Source: Rhodovulum sp. ES.010
Lineage (GTDB): Bacteria > Pseudomonadota > Alphaproteobacteria > Rhodobacterales > Rhodobacteraceae
Assembly: GCF_900142935.1 (NCBI RefSeq)
Contig: NZ_FSRS01000001.1
Span: 134,001-198,000, forward strand
DNA: 64,000 nucleotides
Direction of reading: 5' to 3'
This document shows positions 16,565 to 25,965 of the stretch, one piece after another. Made by a program: the position numbers and the translations under genes. The notes under the pieces are model-generated. The model ran no database searches, was not told where the DNA came from, and worked only from the letters and a program-made list of their open reading frames with translations. Numbering within the stretch: the stretch's first letter is position 1; every line of letters starts with the position of its first letter.

Positions 16565-17944
16565 ATGCGGTTCCTGATCGTCCTTTCCGCCGGTCTCGCG
16601 CCCGCCCCGGCGTTGTCCCACGCGACCGAGGGCGGGCTTGTCCTGCTTCTGCCCACCGATCTTTACATCGCGGGCGGGGTAGCGGCGGTGGTCCTGACGA
16701 TCCTGCTCGTCACCGTGCTGCCGGACCGTTTCGCGCTCGCCCTTTTTCGTCCGGTGCCGCTGTTCCGCAGCCGCCGCAGGCGGGCGGGCGCCATCCCCGG
16801 CCTCCTGTCTTTCCTCGCGCTGGCGGGGCTTGTCGGACTTGGCCTCCTGGGGGCCCGGAACCCGATGGAGAACCCGCTCTCGCTCGCGGTGTGGAGCCTG
16901 TTCTGGATCGTGCTCGTCCTGGTGCAGGGGCTGGTCTTCGACCTCTGGCGCTGGATCGAGCCCTGGGGCGGCCCCTATGCGGTGCTCCGCCGGCGGTTCG
17001 GTCTTGCCCGCCTCCTGCGGTTGCCGGGATGGGTGGGCCACTGGCCCGCCCTGCTGAGCTTCGCGGCCTTCGCCGCCGTGCTCCTTGCCCACCCAGCGCC
17101 GGCCGACCCCGCCCGGCTGGCCGCGATGGTCGCCTGCTACTGGGCGTTTCATTTCGCCCTGACACTGGTCTTCGGCCCGAAATGGCTGCGCCGGGGCGAG
17201 GGGCTGACCGTGCTGATGCGGGCCTATGCCCGCATGGCGCCGTTCGGTACGGCGCGCGGGCGTGGCCGGGTCGGGCTCCACGGCTGGCAGGTCAAGGCAG
17301 GGCGCGCGCCGCCCGCCACGGTCGCGATCTTCATGGTCGCGATGCTGGCCGTCGGCAGTTACGACGGGCTCAACGAGACGTTCTGGTGGTTCGGGCAACT
17401 GGGTTGGAACCCGCTGGAGTTTCCGGGCCGCTCGGCGGTGGTGCGCGAGAACCTTGCCGGGCTTGCCGCCGCGCTGATCCTGTTGCCGCTGGTCTATGCG
17501 GTTGCCGTCGCCGCGGGCCTCGCGCTTGCCCGCGAAGCGGCCCGCTTCGGCCACGCCGTGCGCGCCTTCGCCCCCGCGCTGCTGCCCATCGCGCTCGCCT
17601 ATCACTTCGCGCATTACCTGCCGGTAATCCTCGTCGAAGGGCAGTACATGCTGGCCGTGGCCAATGACCCGCTCGACACTGGCGCGCATCTGCTCGGGCT
17701 CTATCATGTTCATGTCACCACGAGTTTCTTCAACACCCACGACACGGTGCGCCGCATCTTCCTGGCGCAGGCCGGCGCCATCGTCATCGGCCATGCGCTG
17801 GCGATCGTGCTGAGCCACGCGCTCGCCGCGCGGCTGCTGGACACCCCGCGCAAGGCGGCGATCAGCCAGGCGCCGCTGGCGGGGTTCATGGTGCTTTACA
17901 CGCTGTGCGGTCTCTGGCTGCTGGCCTCGCCCCGCGGCGTGTGA
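16565..17944 (+). CDS. Polytopic membrane protein of unknown function next to urate genes and ABC transporter
   Basis: 459 residues. I place the start at ATG 16565 because a signal-like N-terminus follows (M-R-F-L-I-V-L-S-A-G-L-A, then S-H-A-T-E-G-G). About ten further membrane segments are visible. Histidines cluster in A-Y-H-F-A-H-Y-L-P, L-Y-H-V-H-V-T and G-H-A-L-A-I-V-L-S-H, which could hold a metal or haem in the membrane. I do not recognise the family with certainty; similar proteins are, as far as I recall, sometimes labelled fenitrothion hydrolase, but I cannot confirm it. The 86-base gap to the ABC solute-binding gene and the shared direction suggest one operon. A transport, reductase or electron-transfer role coupled to puuD or the ABC system is possible. 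Confidence 0.7.
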   Translation: MRFLIVLSAGLAPAPALSHATEGGLVLLLPTDLYIAGGVAAVVLTILLVTVLPDRFALALFRPVPLFRSRRRRAGAIPGLLSFLALAGLVGLGLLGARNPMENPLSLAVWSLFWIVLVLVQGLVFDLWRWIEPWGGPYAVLRRRFGLARLLRLPGWVGHWPALLSFAAFAAVLLAHPAPADPARLAAMVACYWAFHFALTLVFGPKWLRRGEGLTVLMRAYARMAPFGTARGRGRVGLHGWQVKAGRAPPATVAIFMVAMLAVGSYDGLNETFWWFGQLGWNPLEFPGRSAVVRENLAGLAAALILLPLVYAVAVAAGLALAREAARFGHAVRAFAPALLPIALAYHFAHYLPVILVEGQYMLAVANDPLDTGAHLLGLYHVHVTTSFFNTHDTVRRIFLAQAGAIVIGHALAIVLSHALAARLLDTPRKAAISQAPLAGFMVLYTLCGLWLLASPRGV

Positions 17945-18030
17945 TCGCGGGCAAGGCCGTGGACAAAGCCGCCCCGCGCCGACAGACTGTAGCCACCCGG
18001 CTAACCCCGTCACCATCAGGGATCAGAGCT

Positions 18031-19335
18031 ATGTCCGACATCAAGACGACGCGCCCCGCGCCGGCGGACCCGTCGCGCCGGCGGGCCATCACGACGCTTG
18101 CGGGGGCGGGCGCCGCGGCCGCCGGCCTGCCGTTCTGGGCACGCTACGCCCAGGCGCAGAGTTCCGAACCGATCCGCATCGGCTTCCAGATGCATGCGAC
18201 CGGCATCGGCGCCGCCTATGGCCGCTGGTACGATCGCACCACGCAGGCCGCCGCGCGCCTCATCAACGAGGCCGGCGGCATCAACGGGCGGTCCGTCGAG
18301 ATCGTCACGGAAGATGACGGCACCGATCCCAAGCGGGGTGCCGAGGTGGTCGAGAAATTCGCCAACCAGCACAAGTGCGACGTGGGCTTCGGCACGCTGT
18401 TCAGCCATGTCGTGATCGGCTCGGCCCCCCGGGCGGGCGAGTTGAAGCTGCCCTATTTCGTGGTGTCCGAGGGGCATCACGTGGCGTCGGGCATGCTGAA
18501 CCGCTGGACGATCCAGCCCGGCATCACCGACGTCAAAAGCCAGGTCCTGGCCATGGCGCCCTTCGTGGCCGAGAACCTGGGCAAGAAGGTCGCGCTGATC
18601 TTCCCCGACTATGCCTACGGCCACGATCACCGCGATTTCTTCAGCCAGGCGATCGAGGCGCAGGGCGGCAGCGTCACGGCGAAACTGGCGATCCCGCCGA
18701 CCGAGACCTCGTTTACCAAGTACTTCCCCAAGATCCCGCGCGAGACGGAGGTGATCTATCACGTGATGGTCGGCCCCGCCGTTCTGACCTTCGTCAAGGA
18801 GATGGGCGAGTTCTTCGGGCCGAGCCGCCCCGAGCTTTTCGGCTTCATCGACAGCCTGGAGGCGGTGGACCTGGCGAGCCCGGGCCTGGAATTCCTCGAC
18901 GGCACCTATTTCTGGGAGGGTATGCCGCGCCACGCCCAGCCCGACCAGACGGAGCACGACAGGTTCTATCGCGCCGAGGTCGGTGTCGACGACATGGGGG
19001 CCGCGCTGAGCGATAGAAAGGACGTCTCGACCTTCGCGCACATGTTCGGCTGCTGGGAGACGCTTTACGTCATCAAGGCGGGGATGGAGGCGGCCGGCTA
19101 TGCCGGGCCGGGCGACCGGCAGGCGCTGATCGAGGCGGTCGAGGCGATGACCGAGATGCCCCTGTCGAACGCGCATCCGCAAGGCCCGAAGCTCTTCAAC
19201 GGCAAGACCCACCAGGTCTTCGGCCAGCAGCACATCTCGCGGCTCGAGGACGGCAAGCTGAGGGTGGTGCGGACGGTGCCGCTGGACCAGACCTTCTATC
19301 CCGACGAGGTGGATTACACCGCGCAGTCCTTCTGA
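18031..19335 (+). CDS. ABC transporter substrate-binding protein (Liv/amide type, Tat leader)
   Basis: 434 residues. The leader has S-R-R-R-A-I-T-T-L-A-G-A-G and ends A-Q-A-Q, a twin-arginine type signal, so the folded protein is exported to the periplasm. The body is a type I periplasmic binding protein of the Peripla_BP_5/6 group (I-R-I-G-F-Q-M-H-A-T-G-I-G, A-A-R-L-I-N-E-A-G-G-I-N-G-R, D-D-G-T-D-P). Ligands in the group are branched amino acids, amides, urea and aromatic acids. The neighbourhood of urate-degrading genes makes urea, allantoin or a purine a reasonable guess, not a demonstrated one. Four transporter genes follow in order: two permeases, two ATPases. Confidence 0.85.
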   Translation: MSDIKTTRPAPADPSRRRAITTLAGAGAAAAGLPFWARYAQAQSSEPIRIGFQMHATGIGAAYGRWYDRTTQAAARLINEAGGINGRSVEIVTEDDGTDPKRGAEVVEKFANQHKCDVGFGTLFSHVVIGSAPRAGELKLPYFVVSEGHHVASGMLNRWTIQPGITDVKSQVLAMAPFVAENLGKKVALIFPDYAYGHDHRDFFSQAIEAQGGSVTAKLAIPPTETSFTKYFPKIPRETEVIYHVMVGPAVLTFVKEMGEFFGPSRPELFGFIDSLEAVDLASPGLEFLDGTYFWEGMPRHAQPDQTEHDRFYRAEVGVDDMGAALSDRKDVSTFAHMFGCWETLYVIKAGMEAAGYAGPGDRQALIEAVEAMTEMPLSNAHPQGPKLFNGKTHQVFGQQHISRLEDGKLRVVRTVPLDQTFYPDEVDYTAQSF

Positions 19336-19391
19336 CCCCTCGCCCGGGCGCGTCGCGCGCCCGGCGCGCCCTGCGAAAGGTTTCAGACCGC

Positions 19392-20318
19392 ATGGAGTTC
19401 GGTCCCCATCTCGTGCTGGCCTCGCTCGAAGGCGCGGTGACGGCCGCGGTTCTGGCGCTGATGGCGTCGGGCCTCAGCCTTGTCTTCGGGGTCATGCGGG
19501 TCGTGAACGTCGCGCATGGCGAGTTCTACATGCTGGGCGCGGTGCTGGCCTGGGCCGTCGCCTCGACCCTGGGCGGCGGGCCGGCGCTTGGTTTCGTCGC
19601 GGCCCTCCTGGTGGTGCCGCTGGCGGTCGGCGCGGTGGCCGTCGCCGCCGACGTGACCGTGCTCAAGCATCTCGACTACGACCCCGAGCGGACCATCGTT
19701 GCGACGATCGGGTTGCTCTACATCCTCCAGCAGCTCACGCTGATGGGCTATGGCCCGGAGGCGCGCCCCGTCGAGGCGCCGTTCAACCAGCGCCTCGCGC
19801 TGCCCTGGGTGGAATGGGGCGAGGGGGGGGTGCAACTCTACTGGCCATGGGGGCTTTCGATCACCACCTACAAGCTTTTCGTCATCGGGTCGGCGGCGGC
19901 CGTGCTGGCGGGGCTGTGGGCGCTGATGACGCGCACGCGCATCGGCCTTGTGATGCGGGCGACGCAAATGGACGGCGAGATCGCCCAGGCTTTCGGCATC
20001 CCGGTGGAGCGTGTCTATGCCCTTGTGTTCGGCCTCGGCGCGGCGCTCGCCGCCCTGGCGGGCGTGCTGATCGTGCCGATCCAGCAGGCGCATTACCTGA
20101 TGGGGGGCGACGCGCTGTTGCTGTCGTTCATCGTGGTCATCATCGGCGGGCTGGGCAGCCTTGCGGGCACGGTGATCGCCGCGATCCTGATCGGCATGTC
20201 CGACGGCATCATCTCGGTCTTCTTCTCGCCGACCCTGGCCAAGATCATCGCCACGCTGCTGGTGGCCTTCGTGCTGGTGTTCCGGCCGCAGGGGCTGATG
20301 GGGAAAGCGCCGCGATGA
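19392..20318 (+). CDS. ABC transporter permease, LivH type
   Basis: 308 residues, about eight membrane segments. The LivH signature region V-M-R-V-V-N-V-A-H-G-E-F-Y-M-L-G is near residue 35 and G-G-L-G-S-L-A-G-T-V-I near residue 250. It begins 56 bases after the binding-protein gene, with GAAAGG upstream, and its stop overlaps the next start (ATGA). It forms half of the inner-membrane channel with the LivM-type protein. Confidence 0.9.
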   Translation: MEFGPHLVLASLEGAVTAAVLALMASGLSLVFGVMRVVNVAHGEFYMLGAVLAWAVASTLGGGPALGFVAALLVVPLAVGAVAVAADVTVLKHLDYDPERTIVATIGLLYILQQLTLMGYGPEARPVEAPFNQRLALPWVEWGEGGVQLYWPWGLSITTYKLFVIGSAAAVLAGLWALMTRTRIGLVMRATQMDGEIAQAFGIPVERVYALVFGLGAALAALAGVLIVPIQQAHYLMGGDALLLSFIVVIIGGLGSLAGTVIAAILIGMSDGIISVFFSPTLAKIIATLLVAFVLVFRPQGLMGKAPR

Positions 20319-21253
20319 CCGCCCGGGTGCTGGCGCTGCATGGCGGGCTGATCGCGGGGCTGCTGGCGCTGCATTTCCTGCTGCCGGCCTATCACCACGG
20401 CAATCTCGCCCGCGTTATGGTGCTGGCAGTCTATGCCATCGGTTACAACCTGCTCTTCGGCTACACGGGGCTTCTCAGTCTCGGCCACGCGATGTTCTTT
20501 GCCGCCGGCATGTACGGGATGGGGCTGCCCTTGCACTTTCTCGGGATCGGGGCGGAACTGGCCTTTCTCGCGGGGCTGGTGTCGGCGGCGCTGCTGGCGC
20601 TGGTCGTGGGCCTCCTGGCGCTCCGCACCGTGGGTGTCGCCTTCATGATCGTGACGCTGATGTTCTCGGAGGCAGTCTATCTCACCATCCTGCTCGCGGG
20701 ACGGTGGACCCGCGGCGACGAGGGGTTGGTGCTTGCGCGGGCCGAGCGGGTGTTCTTCGGCCTCGATCTGTCGAACCCCGATATCCGCTACCTGGTCGCG
20801 CTGGCCCTTTTCGCACTCTGCCTCTTCGGCACGCTCTGGCTGGTGCGCCAGCCGGGCGGTCGCGTGCTGATCGCGATCCGCGAGAACGAGGAGCGGGCCG
20901 AGCTTCTGGGCTATGACATCTTCCGCCACAAGCTGGGCGCGGTGGTCCTCTCGGGCACGCTGTCGGGCGCCGCGGGGGCCGCTTACGGGCTGCTCTTCGG
21001 CTATGTCGGTGCCACCTTCGCCGAGGTGCAGTATTCGATCCTACCGCTCCTGTGGGTGCTGCTCGGGGGCGCGGGAACGGTCGTCGGCCCGTTCCTCGGC
21101 ACGCTCTTCATGTTCTACCTGATCGATCTGTCATCGGGGCTGACCTCGGCCTACATGCTGGTGGCGGGGATCGCGCTCGTGCTCCTGACGCTCTTCGCCC
21201 CGCAGGGGCTGGCCGGCGAACTGCGCCGGCGCTGGGCGAGGTGGCTGCCATGA
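20315..21253 (+). CDS. ABC transporter permease, LivM type
   Basis: 312 residues with about nine membrane segments. LivM features are Y-N-L-L-F-G-Y-T-G-L-L-S-L-G-H-A-M-F near residue 45, I-R-E-N-E-E-R-A-E-L-L-G-Y-D near residue 190 (the cytoplasmic coupling loop) and G-G-A-G-T-V-V-G-P-F-L-G-T near the end. Start overlaps the LivH stop and its own stop overlaps the LivG start, so the whole transporter is translationally coupled. Confidence 0.9.
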   Translation: MTARVLALHGGLIAGLLALHFLLPAYHHGNLARVMVLAVYAIGYNLLFGYTGLLSLGHAMFFAAGMYGMGLPLHFLGIGAELAFLAGLVSAALLALVVGLLALRTVGVAFMIVTLMFSEAVYLTILLAGRWTRGDEGLVLARAERVFFGLDLSNPDIRYLVALALFALCLFGTLWLVRQPGGRVLIAIRENEERAELLGYDIFRHKLGAVVLSGTLSGAAGAAYGLLFGYVGATFAEVQYSILPLLWVLLGGAGTVVGPFLGTLFMFYLIDLSSGLTSAYMLVAGIALVLLTLFAPQGLAGELRRRWARWLP

Positions 21254-21975
21254 GCGCGCTTCTGTCCACCCGGGCGCTGTCGAAATCCTTTGCCGGCCTG
21301 CGCGCCGTGCACGACGTCGATTTCGAGTTGCCGGAGGGGCAGGTCCGCGCGCTGATCGGGCCGAACGGGGCGGGCAAGACCACCTTCGTCTCTATGCTCA
21401 TCGGCCGGCTCGCGCCCAGTTCGGGCAGCATTTCGTTCGACGGGCGCGACATCACGCGCATGCCGCCGCATGACCGGGTGGCGCTGGGCATGGCCTATAC
21501 CTTTCAGATCACCTCCGTCTTCGCCCGGCTCGACGTGGCCGAAAACGTCGCGCTTGCCGCGCGCCGCCGGCTGGGGCGCGACCGGGCGGCGGTGGCCCGC
21601 GAGACGGCCGATGCGTTGCACCGGGTCGGGCTCGCGCGGCATGCGGACGCGCCCGCGGGCGATCTCAGCTACGGCCACCAGCGTCTTGTGGAACTGGCGA
21701 TGGGGATCGCGCAACGGCCACGCCTGTTGATCCTCGACGAACCGACGCAGGGCCTTGCGGAGAGCGAGATCGCCGCGTTCGAGACGCTGATCCGCGCGCT
21801 GGCCGCCGAGACCACGATCCTGCTGATCGAGCACAACATGAACGTGGTGATGGAACTGGCCGATTGCGTCACCGTGCTGAACTTCGGCGAAGTGCTCGCG
21901 GAAGGCACGCCGGCCGAGATCCATGCCTCGGCCGCGGTGCAGACCGCCTATCTGGGCACCGGTGCCGATGCTTGA
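21250..21975 (+). CDS. ABC transporter ATP-binding protein, LivG type
   Basis: 241 residues. Walker A G-P-N-G-A-G-K-T-T, Q-loop near T-F-Q-I-T-S-V-F, a modified signature L-S-Y-G-H-Q-R (the canonical form is LSGGQ; LSYG is common in LivG), Walker B L-L-I-L-D-E-P-T-Q-G-L and the switch His in E-H-N-M-N. It supplies ATP hydrolysis together with the LivF-type subunit. It starts at ATG 21250 inside the LivM stop and overlaps LivF by eight bases. Confidence 0.92.
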   Translation: MSALLSTRALSKSFAGLRAVHDVDFELPEGQVRALIGPNGAGKTTFVSMLIGRLAPSSGSISFDGRDITRMPPHDRVALGMAYTFQITSVFARLDVAENVALAARRRLGRDRAAVARETADALHRVGLARHADAPAGDLSYGHQRLVELAMGIAQRPRLLILDEPTQGLAESEIAAFETLIRALAAETTILLIEHNMNVVMELADCVTVLNFGEVLAEGTPAEIHASAAVQTAYLGTGADA

Positions 21976-22663
21976 GGTCGACGGCATCGACGCAGGCTAT
22001 GGCCCGGTGCAGGTGCTGCGCGGGCTCAGCCTCACCGCGCGGCCGGGCGAGATCACCTGCCTTCTGGGCCGTAACGGCGCAGGCAAGACCACGACGATGA
22101 AGGCGATCATGGGGCTGGTAGCGCTGACGGCGGGGCGCATCACGCTTGACGGCGAGGATATCGGCCGCTTGCCGGCACACCAGGTGCCGCGGCGCGGCGT
22201 CGGGTACATCCCGCAGGGGCGGCGCCTGTTCCCGGAACTCACCGTGGCGCAGAACCTGGAAATCGGGATGCGCGTGAAACCGAGTCCGCCGAAGGTGTTG
22301 GCCCGTGTCCTCGACCTGTTTCCGCGTCTCGCCGACCGGATGGGCCAGCGTGCCGAGACGCTGTCGGGGGGCGAGCAGCAGATGCTGGCGACCGCGCGCG
22401 CCCTGTGCCTCGAGCCCCGCGTGCTGCTGCTGGACGAACCGACCGAGGGGCTGCAGCCTTCGATGATCGAGGCGATCCGGCAGGTGGTCGTGCGGATGAA
22501 ATCCGAGGGCGTGGCGATCCTGCTGGTCGAACAGCGGCTCGATGCGGTTCTGTCCTCGGCCGACCAAGTGGTGTTCATCGAGAACGGCCAGAGCCGTGAA
22601 CGGACCGATGCGGCCGGGTTGCGCGCGCGTCCCGACCTGCTGAAACGCTATCTCGGTGTGTGA
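21968..22663 (+). CDS. ABC transporter ATP-binding protein, LivF type
   Basis: 231 residues. Walker A G-R-N-G-A-G-K-T-T, signature L-S-G-G-E-Q-Q, Walker B V-L-L-L-D-E-P-T-E-G-L, switch His replaced in the usual LivF way by V-E-Q-R. It ends L-L-K-R-Y-L-G-V, the typical LivF tail. It is the last gene of the five-gene transporter unit. Confidence 0.92.
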   Translation: MLEVDGIDAGYGPVQVLRGLSLTARPGEITCLLGRNGAGKTTTMKAIMGLVALTAGRITLDGEDIGRLPAHQVPRRGVGYIPQGRRLFPELTVAQNLEIGMRVKPSPPKVLARVLDLFPRLADRMGQRAETLSGGEQQMLATARALCLEPRVLLLDEPTEGLQPSMIEAIRQVVVRMKSEGVAILLVEQRLDAVLSSADQVVFIENGQSRERTDAAGLRARPDLLKRYLGV

Positions 22664-23032
22664 CCCGCGGCCGAATCGCGCCACGCAACGCCACTCCGAC
22701 GGGCGGGATCGGGCGGTGATGCGACGTCCGGCGACCCCGCTCATCGAGCAGGTCCGGCGCCGACACACTGCGCCCGTGCCCGCCGGTGGGTCATCCGTTG
22801 GACCGGCGCGGGAAACAGTTTCGCATTTTAGCTAGAATACCGGCTGCGTGGACGACGGTGCCAGCCCCCTGCGCCGGGGCGCATCGGCCACCGTCACCGC
22901 AAGGCCCCGTCTCGGCCCAAGAATCTCCCAACCGCACTGTCAGGAGCGCGAGTCCGACCGGGCTGCCGCAGCGCTTCCATTCACCAGTTCTTAGGCTTCG
23001 CAGAGGTAAGCATCCGGGAGAGATCGATTGAA
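22664..23032. other. Intergenic region before the chemotaxis operon
   Basis: These 369 bases have no recognisable gene. An AT-rich patch at about 22811-22840 holds TAGAAT (22833-22838), a fair -10 element, but no -35 hexamer at proper spacing. The Che operon promoter should be here. Confidence 0.4.
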
Positions 23033-23344
23033 ATGCAGACCCAAGGATTCGCCATGCAAGCCGAAAGCCAACTCGACTTGGACATCAGCGATCAGGCCTG
23101 GGCCGACGCGCCGGGCGAGATCGTCAAGGCGGTGATGGGCAAGGATGCCTGCACCGTGACCGTTCGGGCCGCGGCGGCTGCGGCCCCCAACGCGCTTTCG
23201 GCTCAGCTTCTGGCCTTCCTGCGCCAGCATGTCGAGATCCGCGGCGGGCGCTTCTGCGTCGAGGAACCGTCCCAGGCCTTCACTGAGGGTTTGGCGCTGC
23301 TCGGTCTCGACGGGGTGATCATCGGCAGTGAGGACGCAGATTAA
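23033..23344 (+). CDS. STAS-domain protein at the head of the chemotaxis operon
   Basis: 103 residues with weak similarity to the STAS/anti-anti-sigma fold: a strand region T-V-T-V-R, then A-A-A-A-A-P-N-A-L-S-A-Q-L-L-A-F-L-R-Q-H and F-C-V-E-E-P-S-Q-A-F-T-E-G-L-A-L-L-G-L. Small STAS-like proteins of this size often open roseobacter and rhizobial Che operons (position as in CheX/Tas-like genes). Its stop overlaps the next start by one base (TAATG). No serine at a clear phosphorylation site can be assigned. ATG 23054 is an alternative start. Confidence 0.7.
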   Translation: MQTQGFAMQAESQLDLDISDQAWADAPGEIVKAVMGKDACTVTVRAAAAAAPNALSAQLLAFLRQHVEIRGGRFCVEEPSQAFTEGLALLGLDGVIIGSEDAD

Positions 23345-23712
23345 TGAGGAACATTCTTGCCATCGACGATTCGCTGACCATCCGGGAGATGGTGCGCGAA
23401 GTTCTGAGCTCGGCGGGGTTCGAGGTGACCACCGCCAATGACGGTCAGGACGGCGTGGCCGAGTTCGCACGCGACGAGTACGACGCGGTCATCACCGACA
23501 TCAACATGCCGAAGCTGGACGGCTTCGGCGTGATCGAACACATTCGCGGCGGCGACACCAATGCGCGTGTGCCGATCCTGGTGCTCACCACGGAAAGCGG
23601 CGCCGCGCTCAAGGAGCGCGCGCGTGCGGCGGGCGCGACGGGCTGGATCGTCAAGCCGTTCGAGGACGAAGGGCTGGTCAACGTGATCCGCCGTGTGACG
23701 GGGGCTCGCTGA
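23344..23712 (+). CDS. cheY: CheY-type response regulator
   Basis: 122 residues, a lone receiver domain. The acidic pair is in I-D-D-S near residue 8, the phospho-acceptor Asp is in A-V-I-T-D-I-N-M-P-K-L-D-G near residue 52, the Thr is in V-L-T-T-E and the Lys in W-I-V-K-P-F. All active-site residues of a working CheY are present. It precedes cheA and probably takes phosphate from it, then acts on the flagellar motor or as a phosphate sink. A second CheY lies further down the operon. Confidence 0.93.
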   Translation: MRNILAIDDSLTIREMVREVLSSAGFEVTTANDGQDGVAEFARDEYDAVITDINMPKLDGFGVIEHIRGGDTNARVPILVLTTESGAALKERARAAGATGWIVKPFEDEGLVNVIRRVTGAR

Positions 23713-23715
23713 ACC

Positions 23716-25965
23716 ATGTCGCGCGACGATCTCAAGGCCACCTTCTTCGCGGAATGCGAGGACCTTCTCGAGCAACTCTCCGAAGGTCTGCAGGACCTCA
23801 TCGCCGGCGAGGCGTCGGAAGACACGGTTCACGCGATCTTCCGCGCCGTGCACTCGATCAAGGGGGCCGCCGGTGCGTTCGGTCTCAACAACCTGGTCAC
23901 CTTCGCCCATTGCTTCGAGACCGTGCTGGACCGGGTCCGTTCCGGCGAGCTCGATCCCGATGCCGAGACGCTGCAGACCTTTCTGAGGTCCGGCGACATC
24001 CTCGCCGATCTCGTCGAATACGCGCAGGCCGACAGCGACGACGTGCCGGAGGCGATGCCGGCCATCCTCGAGCGCCTGAACGAGATGACCGGGGCCGCGC
24101 CGGCGGCGGCGGCCGAGCCGGAGACGGCCGACGAGGCCGAAGGCGAGGAATTCTTCGGATTTCAGCCCTTGGGACTCGGTCCTATCGTGCCCGCGGACGA
24201 TGCGGCCGGGGACGACGAGGACGCGAACGGGGCGCGCGTCTTTCGCATCCGGCTCGCCGCGTCGTCCGACCTGTTTCGGAACGGCCACGACCCGGTGCTT
24301 CTGTTCTCCGAACTCGCCGCGCTCGGGACGCTCGAGACCCGTTGCGATCTGTCGGCGCTGCCCGTCGACGAGCGGTTCGACCCCGAGCATTGCTATCTGA
24401 GCTGGGAACTCACGCTGACCGGCGCCGTGGATGACGCGGCGATCCGGGATGTCTTCATGTTCCTCGAGGATCTCTGCAGCATCGAGGAAGTCGCGGCCCC
24501 CGCGACCCCGCCGCTGCCGCAAGAGGATGAGGCTCCGGCACCGTTTGCTCCGATCGCCGAAGAGCCGCCCGCCGCGCCCGAGGTTGCGCCCAGCGCGCCG
24601 CCCGCCGTGGAAGAGGGACCCGCGCACCCCGTGGAGGCGGCTGTTCCGACCTCGCCGATGCCGGCCGAAGCGCCCGGCTCCGCCGAGCCTGCGGCCGAAA
24701 AGCAGCGCACCCCGGCGAAATCCAATCATACGGTCCCGCAAACCACCCTGCGGGTCGATCCCGAGCGCGTGGACCGTTTGATCAACACCGTCGGCGAACT
24801 TATCATCAACCAGGCGGTGATCGCCCAGAAGCTGGCCGATTCCGGGCTTGCGTCGAATTCCGACATCATGGGCGACCTCGATGACTACCAATACCTCGCC
24901 CGCGAGTTGCAGGAAGGGGTGATGGCCATTCGCGCGCAGCCGGTGAAGCCGCTGTTCCAGCGGATGCAACGCATCGTGCGGGAAGCCGGCGACGGGCTCG
25001 GCAAGGACGTGGTCCTGGTGACAGAGGGCGAGGGCACGGAGATCGACAAGACGCTTGTCGAGCGTCTGGCCGAACCGCTCACGCACATGATCCGAAACGC
25101 GGTCGACCATGGCATTGAGGATGCCGAACGGCGCGCGGCCGCGGGCAAGCCGGCGCAGGGGACGATCCGGCTTTCGGCCGCGCATCGGTCCGGCGACGTT
25201 CTGATCGAGATCGCCGATGATGGCGCGGGTCTGAACCGGAAACGGATTTTCGAGAAAGCGGTCGAAAAGGGGCTCATTTCCACCGATGCGAAGCTCGGCG
25301 ACGCGGAAATCGACAACCTGCTGTTCATGGCCGGCTTCTCCACGGCTGAAACGGTGACGAACCTGTCGGGCCGTGGCGTGGGCATGGACGTGGTCAAGAC
25401 TGCGATCACCTCTCTCGGCGGCAAGGTGGCGATCACCAGCCGGCCGGGCGAGGGGACGGCCTTCTCGATCTCGCTGCCGCTCACGCTCGCCGTGATGGAC
25501 GGAATGGTCATCCATGCCGAGGGCCAAACGCTGGTCGCGCCGCTGTCCAGCGTGCTCGAGACCATCCGGCCGCGGCCCGAGGACGTCCTTCCCTATGGCC
25601 GCCAGGTGCGCCTGCTTGCGAACCGCGGCAACTACATCCCGATCGTTCACCTGGGCAACCTGCTTGGGTTCAGCGACTCCGGCGACATCAGTTCCGAGAA
25701 TATCCTGCTGCTGATCCGCTCCGAACGCACCGGGATTGTCGCGCTGGCCGTCGACGAGATCTCGGACCAACGTCAGGTCGTGGTGAAGAGCCTCGAAGGA
25801 AACTACGGGGCGATCGACGGGATCTCTGCCGCCACCATTCTGGGCGATGGCCGCATCGCCCTGATCATCGACACAGATGCCATTCTGACCCTGGCCGGTG
25901 ACTGCGGCCGGGACCTGGCACCGATAGAGGAGACGCATCATGCCGAAGCCGCAGCAATGGGGTGA
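23716..25965 (+). CDS. cheA: Chemotaxis histidine kinase CheA
   Basis: 749 residues. In order: an HPt domain with the phospho-accepting His46 (A-V-H-S-I-K-G-A-A-G), a long acidic and proline-rich middle (~residues 120-340) with a divergent CheY-binding region, the dimerisation helices (V-D-P-E-R-V-D-R-L-I-N-T-V-G-E-L), the kinase domain with H-M-I-R-N-A-V-D-H-G-I-E, D-D-G-A-G-L, G-R-G-V-G-M-D-V-V and G-E-G-T-A-F, and a C-terminal CheW-like domain. All ATP-binding boxes are present, so it should be active. Its end overlaps cheW by 26 bases. It takes signals from receptors encoded elsewhere; no receptor gene is in this window. Confidence 0.95.
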   Translation: MSRDDLKATFFAECEDLLEQLSEGLQDLIAGEASEDTVHAIFRAVHSIKGAAGAFGLNNLVTFAHCFETVLDRVRSGELDPDAETLQTFLRSGDILADLVEYAQADSDDVPEAMPAILERLNEMTGAAPAAAAEPETADEAEGEEFFGFQPLGLGPIVPADDAAGDDEDANGARVFRIRLAASSDLFRNGHDPVLLFSELAALGTLETRCDLSALPVDERFDPEHCYLSWELTLTGAVDDAAIRDVFMFLEDLCSIEEVAAPATPPLPQEDEAPAPFAPIAEEPPAAPEVAPSAPPAVEEGPAHPVEAAVPTSPMPAEAPGSAEPAAEKQRTPAKSNHTVPQTTLRVDPERVDRLINTVGELIINQAVIAQKLADSGLASNSDIMGDLDDYQYLARELQEGVMAIRAQPVKPLFQRMQRIVREAGDGLGKDVVLVTEGEGTEIDKTLVERLAEPLTHMIRNAVDHGIEDAERRAAAGKPAQGTIRLSAAHRSGDVLIEIADDGAGLNRKRIFEKAVEKGLISTDAKLGDAEIDNLLFMAGFSTAETVTNLSGRGVGMDVVKTAITSLGGKVAITSRPGEGTAFSISLPLTLAVMDGMVIHAEGQTLVAPLSSVLETIRPRPEDVLPYGRQVRLLANRGNYIPIVHLGNLLGFSDSGDISSENILLLIRSERTGIVALAVDEISDQRQVVVKSLEGNYGAIDGISAATILGDGRIALIIDTDAILTLAGDCGRDLAPIEETHHAEAAAMG

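Noticed and set aside
22811..22838. Sigma-70 promoter for the Che operon
   Set aside because: TAGAAT is a fair -10, but no -35 hexamer stands 16-18 bases upstream.
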